Assembly (NCBI GenBank): GCA_016199025.1
Contig: JACQHM010000128.1
Coordinates: 1 to 8,325 of the forward strand
Length of the DNA stretch: 8,325 bases
Origin: Candidatus Methylomirabilota bacterium
Lineage (GTDB): Bacteria; Methylomirabilota; Methylomirabilia; Methylomirabilales; JACQHM01
Direction: 5' to 3'
The notes under the pieces are model-generated. The model had not been told where the DNA came from. It saw only the letters and a list, made by a program, of their open reading frames with translations, and searched no databases. The position numbers were made by a program, and so were the translations under genes. Numbering within the stretch: the first letter of the stretch is position 1; every line of letters begins with the position of its first letter. Shown here piece after piece: positions 6,243-8,325 of this stretch.

Positions 6243-6281
6243 AACTTAAGCCGGTTGGGTCGGGAAAGAAGTGGGAGGTAC

Positions 6282-6310
6282 TTGACTTTGTAGCCTTAAT
6301 CTACTACAGT
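6282..6310 (+). promoter_or_regulatory. Sigma70-like promoter of the HEAT-repeat gene
   Basis: TTGACT (6282-6287; 5 of 6 to the -35 consensus) is followed after exactly 17 bases by TACAGT (6305-6310; 4 of 6 to the -10 consensus). Transcription would start near 6317, about 27 bases before the ATG at 6344. It sits in the only sizeable divergent gap in the window. This is prediction by consensus only. Confidence 0.5.
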
Positions 6311-6343
6311 CTCCGCTAAAAGACAAGTGACGTGAGGGGTCTT

Positions 6344-6934
6344 ATGCTTACTGTCCAGCAGGAGATCGCGGCCGCGCTGGCCCCGTTGCTCAACGACGAG
6401 AGCGAGGAAGTCCGAAAGGCCGCCGCCTTGGCCCTGGAGCGGCTGGAAAGCCTGGCGGCCATCGAATCCTTGAAGGAGAGCCTGGCCAGGGGGAACAGGC
6501 TTCAAAAGCTCAGGGCCCTCTACGCCCTGGGGGCCCTTCGGGACGAGCGAGCGATGGAGGCTGTCGTAGGGGTGATCAAATCAGAAGAGGTGGACGTCAG
6601 GGCAGCGGCCATCCGGGCGATGGCCTCCTGGGATGAGCGAGCCATCAGCCCCCTGTTAGAGGCTTTGGACGATCCCAGCCTCGACGTCAAGGTCTTGGCC
6701 GTCGAGGCCTTGGGGAGGTTCCGGGACAGGCGTCTGACCGAGGTGATGCTTTCCCTTTTGGAGGGGCAGGAAGATGAGCTCCGGGGCAAGGCCATTGAGG
6801 TCCTGGGGGGGATCGGGGACATCCGGGCCAAGGATTTTCTCGTCACCCTCCTCCGGGACCAGAATCCCTCCATCCGTGCCAGGGCCGCCCGCGCCTTGGG
6901 AGAGCTGGAACTCCCACCATCAGGGAACCCCTAA
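6344..6934 (+). CDS. HEAT-repeat protein
   Basis: The 196 residues consist almost entirely of six helix-pair repeats of about 30 residues, of the PBS-lyase/HEAT_2 type. Each has a first helix like LAPLL or AISPLLEAL, then a turn such as DDPSLDV, then a second helix of the type VRKAAALALERL or IRARAARALGEL. There is no signal peptide, membrane segment or catalytic domain, so it should be a cytoplasmic scaffold or binding surface. Its partner cannot be told from sequence. ATG 6344 is preferred to the in-frame GTG 6332 because GAGGGG (6334-6339) lies 4 bases before it and nothing suitable precedes the GTG. It is divergent from the NAD synthetase pair and convergent with the HD-GYP-type gene. Repeat copy C begins 3 bases after its stop. 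Confidence 0.88.
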   Translation: MLTVQQEIAAALAPLLNDESEEVRKAAALALERLESLAAIESLKESLARGNRLQKLRALYALGALRDERAMEAVVGVIKSEEVDVRAAAIRAMASWDERAISPLLEALDDPSLDVKVLAVEALGRFRDRRLTEVMLSLLEGQEDELRGKAIEVLGGIGDIRAKDFLVTLLRDQNPSIRARAARALGELELPPSGNP

Positions 6935-6937
6935 ACT

Positions 6938-7018
6938 GATTGCGGATTGCCGATTTCCGATTTCGGATTGAAAGACAGGGAGCAGACTTCGCCAATCCGA
7001 AATCCGCAATCCCAAATC
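6938..7018 (+). repeat. Imperfect inverted repeat, copy C
   Basis: The left arm (6938-6969) differs from that of copy A at 2 of 32 positions. The loop carries GACAGG (6974-6979). The right arm (6994-7018) is identical to that of copy A. It fills the gap between the convergent HEAT and HD-GYP-type genes, 3 bases after one stop and 10 bases from the other. A strong stem could form in either transcript, but no T-tract follows on either strand. Confidence 0.9.
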
Positions 7019-7028
7019 GAATTTGATG

Positions 7029-8325
7029 TTATCCCAGGTGGGGAGTCAGATCGATGTTCAGGGCGGCGGGATCGACGGGGAGGAGGATGGAACGCTTGAA
7101 GGTCCCGGTCGCCTCGTCCTTCTCCATGAGGTCTACCTCCCCTTCGAGTTTCCTCCCGGCCCTGTCCAGGAGAAGCTTGACCATGGGGCGGGTGCTGTCG
7201 TTGGGGTTCGGCTTGGTGACGACGGCCAGCTCCCCCGTGCTCAGCCGCACTACTGTCCCCACCGGATAGACCCCCAGCATCCTGATGAAGTTCTCTAACA
7301 GTTCCGGGTCGAACGCCTTTCCCGACAAGGAACGCATCCGCTCAATGGTCTTCGTCGGCTCCATGGCGTTCTGGTACGGGCGGACGGTTGTCATGGCGTC
7401 GTAGGCGTCGGCGATGCTGACCAAGGCGCTTAAGAAGCTGGGCTCCTTCTCCGGCTCGAGGGAAGGGTAGCCTGTCCGGTCGTACCGGATATGGTGCTCC
7501 TTGATCACGGCCAAGGCATTAGGGTTCGTGTTCCCCATCTTCTCCATGATCTTCACCCCATCCACGGGGTGCCTCTTCACATAGCGCCACTCCTCATCGG
7601 AGAGGTCCCTCGGCTTCATTAAGATGTCGTCCGGCCAGTTGACCTTCCCCAGATCGTGCAGGAAGGCGCCGAGTCCCAGCTCGAAGAGGGCCTCCTTGCT
7701 TAAGCCCAGGAACTGCCCTACGGCGAGGGAGAGGATCCCCACGTTGATCGAGTGGGTAAAGAGGTACTCGTCGTAGCTTTTGATCATGGTCAGGGCGATG
7801 AGGGCGTACTTGTGGTCGAAGACCCCGTCCACCATGGTCTTGACCATGGGCGGGAAGTGTTCGTTGGAGGGGACCTTCCCCATCCTGGCCTCCTGCATGA
7901 TATTCTTGACCACCCCAAGGGCCCGCTGGTAGAGGATCCTGGCCTGTTTCTTCTCAATCTCCTCTTCGACTTCCTCCTCAGCCTCCTTGATCTCCCCCGG
8001 GTAGACGACGGCGATGTGCCGGACCCCTTTTTGGGTCAGGACCTCCTTCATGCCGCCGGCCTCCTTAATCAGGGAGGCATCGGTCGAAAGGGTCTCAACG
8101 AAGAGCTGGATCTCCCCGCTAGTGACCCCGTGAAGGAACGTCAGGCCTTCCACCTCCCGGGCCTTGAGGCGGTCGATGAAGGAGCCGAAGAGCTCGGCTG
8201 ATCCCTTGACAGGAACCCCCTCCAGAAGGAGGGCCCCTTCGACGAGGCCGATCGTCGCCTGCTCCTTGCCCTGGAGGAGCTCCTTGAGGACCTCTTCGGC
8301 CGCGGTGAGGAACCTGGCGGAGGCA
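7029..8325 (-). CDS. HD-GYP-type metal-dependent phosphohydrolase (partial, 5' end outside window)
   Basis: The frame is open to the right edge, so the true start lies beyond 8325; about 431 residues are visible. The N-terminal region (from about FLTAAEEVLKELLQGKEQA) has alternating strands and helices like the uncharacterised domain in front of many HD-GYP proteins. An acidic, probably coiled stretch (EAEEEVEEEIEKK) follows. The HD domain shows THSINVG, HDLGK (His codon 7656-7658), KRHPVDG and ADAYDAMTTVRPY. The GYP block (7464-7496) reads HHIRYDRTGYP where the consensus is HHExxDGxGYP: the metal-binding His pair and the GYP are kept, but Glu and the first Gly are replaced. The family hydrolyses cyclic di-GMP, or other cyclic dinucleotides in some members. 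No response-regulator receiver domain is visible in this part. Substrate is undetermined. Confidence 0.88.
   Translation of the reverse strand, partial: ASARFLTAAEEVLKELLQGKEQATIGLVEGALLLEGVPVKGSAELFGSFIDRLKAREVEGLTFLHGVTSGEIQLFVETLSTDASLIKEAGGMKEVLTQKGVRHIAVVYPGEIKEAEEEVEEEIEKKQARILYQRALGVVKNIMQEARMGKVPSNEHFPPMVKTMVDGVFDHKYALIALTMIKSYDEYLFTHSINVGILSLAVGQFLGLSKEALFELGLGAFLHDLGKVNWPDDILMKPRDLSDEEWRYVKRHPVDGVKIMEKMGNTNPNALAVIKEHHIRYDRTGYPSLEPEKEPSFLSALVSIADAYDAMTTVRPYQNAMEPTKTIERMRSLSGKAFDPELLENFIRMLGVYPVGTVVRLSTGELAVVTKPNPNDSTRPMVKLLLDRAGRKLEGEVDLMEKDEATGTFKRSILLPVDPAALNIDLTPHLG

Noticed and set aside
5599..6249. Long plus-strand frame opposite the nitrilase-fold gene
   Set aside because: It is a compositional shadow: Gly/Asp/Glu-rich translation, no ribosome binding site, and the opposite strand has an intact catalytic triad.
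93..7018. The three related repeats read as a CRISPR or similar array
   Set aside because: The copies are thousands of bases apart, differ in strand, contain internal dyad symmetry and have genes, not spacers, between them.
1..8325. rRNA, tRNA, insertion sequence ends, phage genes or a defence system
   Set aside because: Nothing in the window matches these. The only defence- or toxin-related item is the inactive vapC remnant.

Overview
The window comes from a GC-rich bacterial chromosome. A Sec accessory protein (YajC), a lipoprotein, an RlmI-type methyltransferase and an HD-GYP-like regulator together suggest a Gram-negative bacterium, perhaps an uncultured lineage of the Desulfobacterota, Nitrospirota or NC10 kind. 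That placement is a loose impression from gene content and from the A/T-patterned intergenic repeats; nothing here fixes the taxon.

Layout, left to right. (1) The 3' end of a probable tgt (tRNA-guanine transglycosylase) gene, then yajC, both on + (1-571). (2) A minus-strand group, read right to left: ald (alanine dehydrogenase), an unrecognised lipoprotein gene, and an RlmI-like 23S rRNA methyltransferase gene whose end converges on yajC (583-3654). (3) An AT-richer, decayed stretch (about 3655-4522). It holds a vapC C-terminal remnant next to ald and an unrecognised gene broken by an in-frame TAA and truncated where it meets the vapC remnant. (4) A tightly coupled minus-strand pair, a nitrilase-fold amidohydrolase gene and nadE (4523-6198), which looks like a two-gene form of glutamine-dependent NAD+ synthetase. 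(5) A divergent + gene for a six-repeat HEAT protein with its own sigma70-like promoter (6282-6934). (6) A minus-strand HD-GYP-type phosphohydrolase gene that runs off the right edge (7029-8325).

Three copies of one imperfect inverted repeat (93-172, 1775-1840, 6938-7018) are the main non-genic structure. Each copy points the same way as the gene it follows and lies at or just after that gene's stop. One copy encodes the extra C-terminal tail of Tgt, and another supplies the sequence in front of the RlmI-like start.

Most genes are ordinary housekeeping or signalling genes. I see no coherent undescribed system. The items most worth a second look are the oriented repeat family, the two broken genes between ald and nadE, the departure from the HD-GYP consensus, the split NAD synthetase, and yajC without secD beside it.
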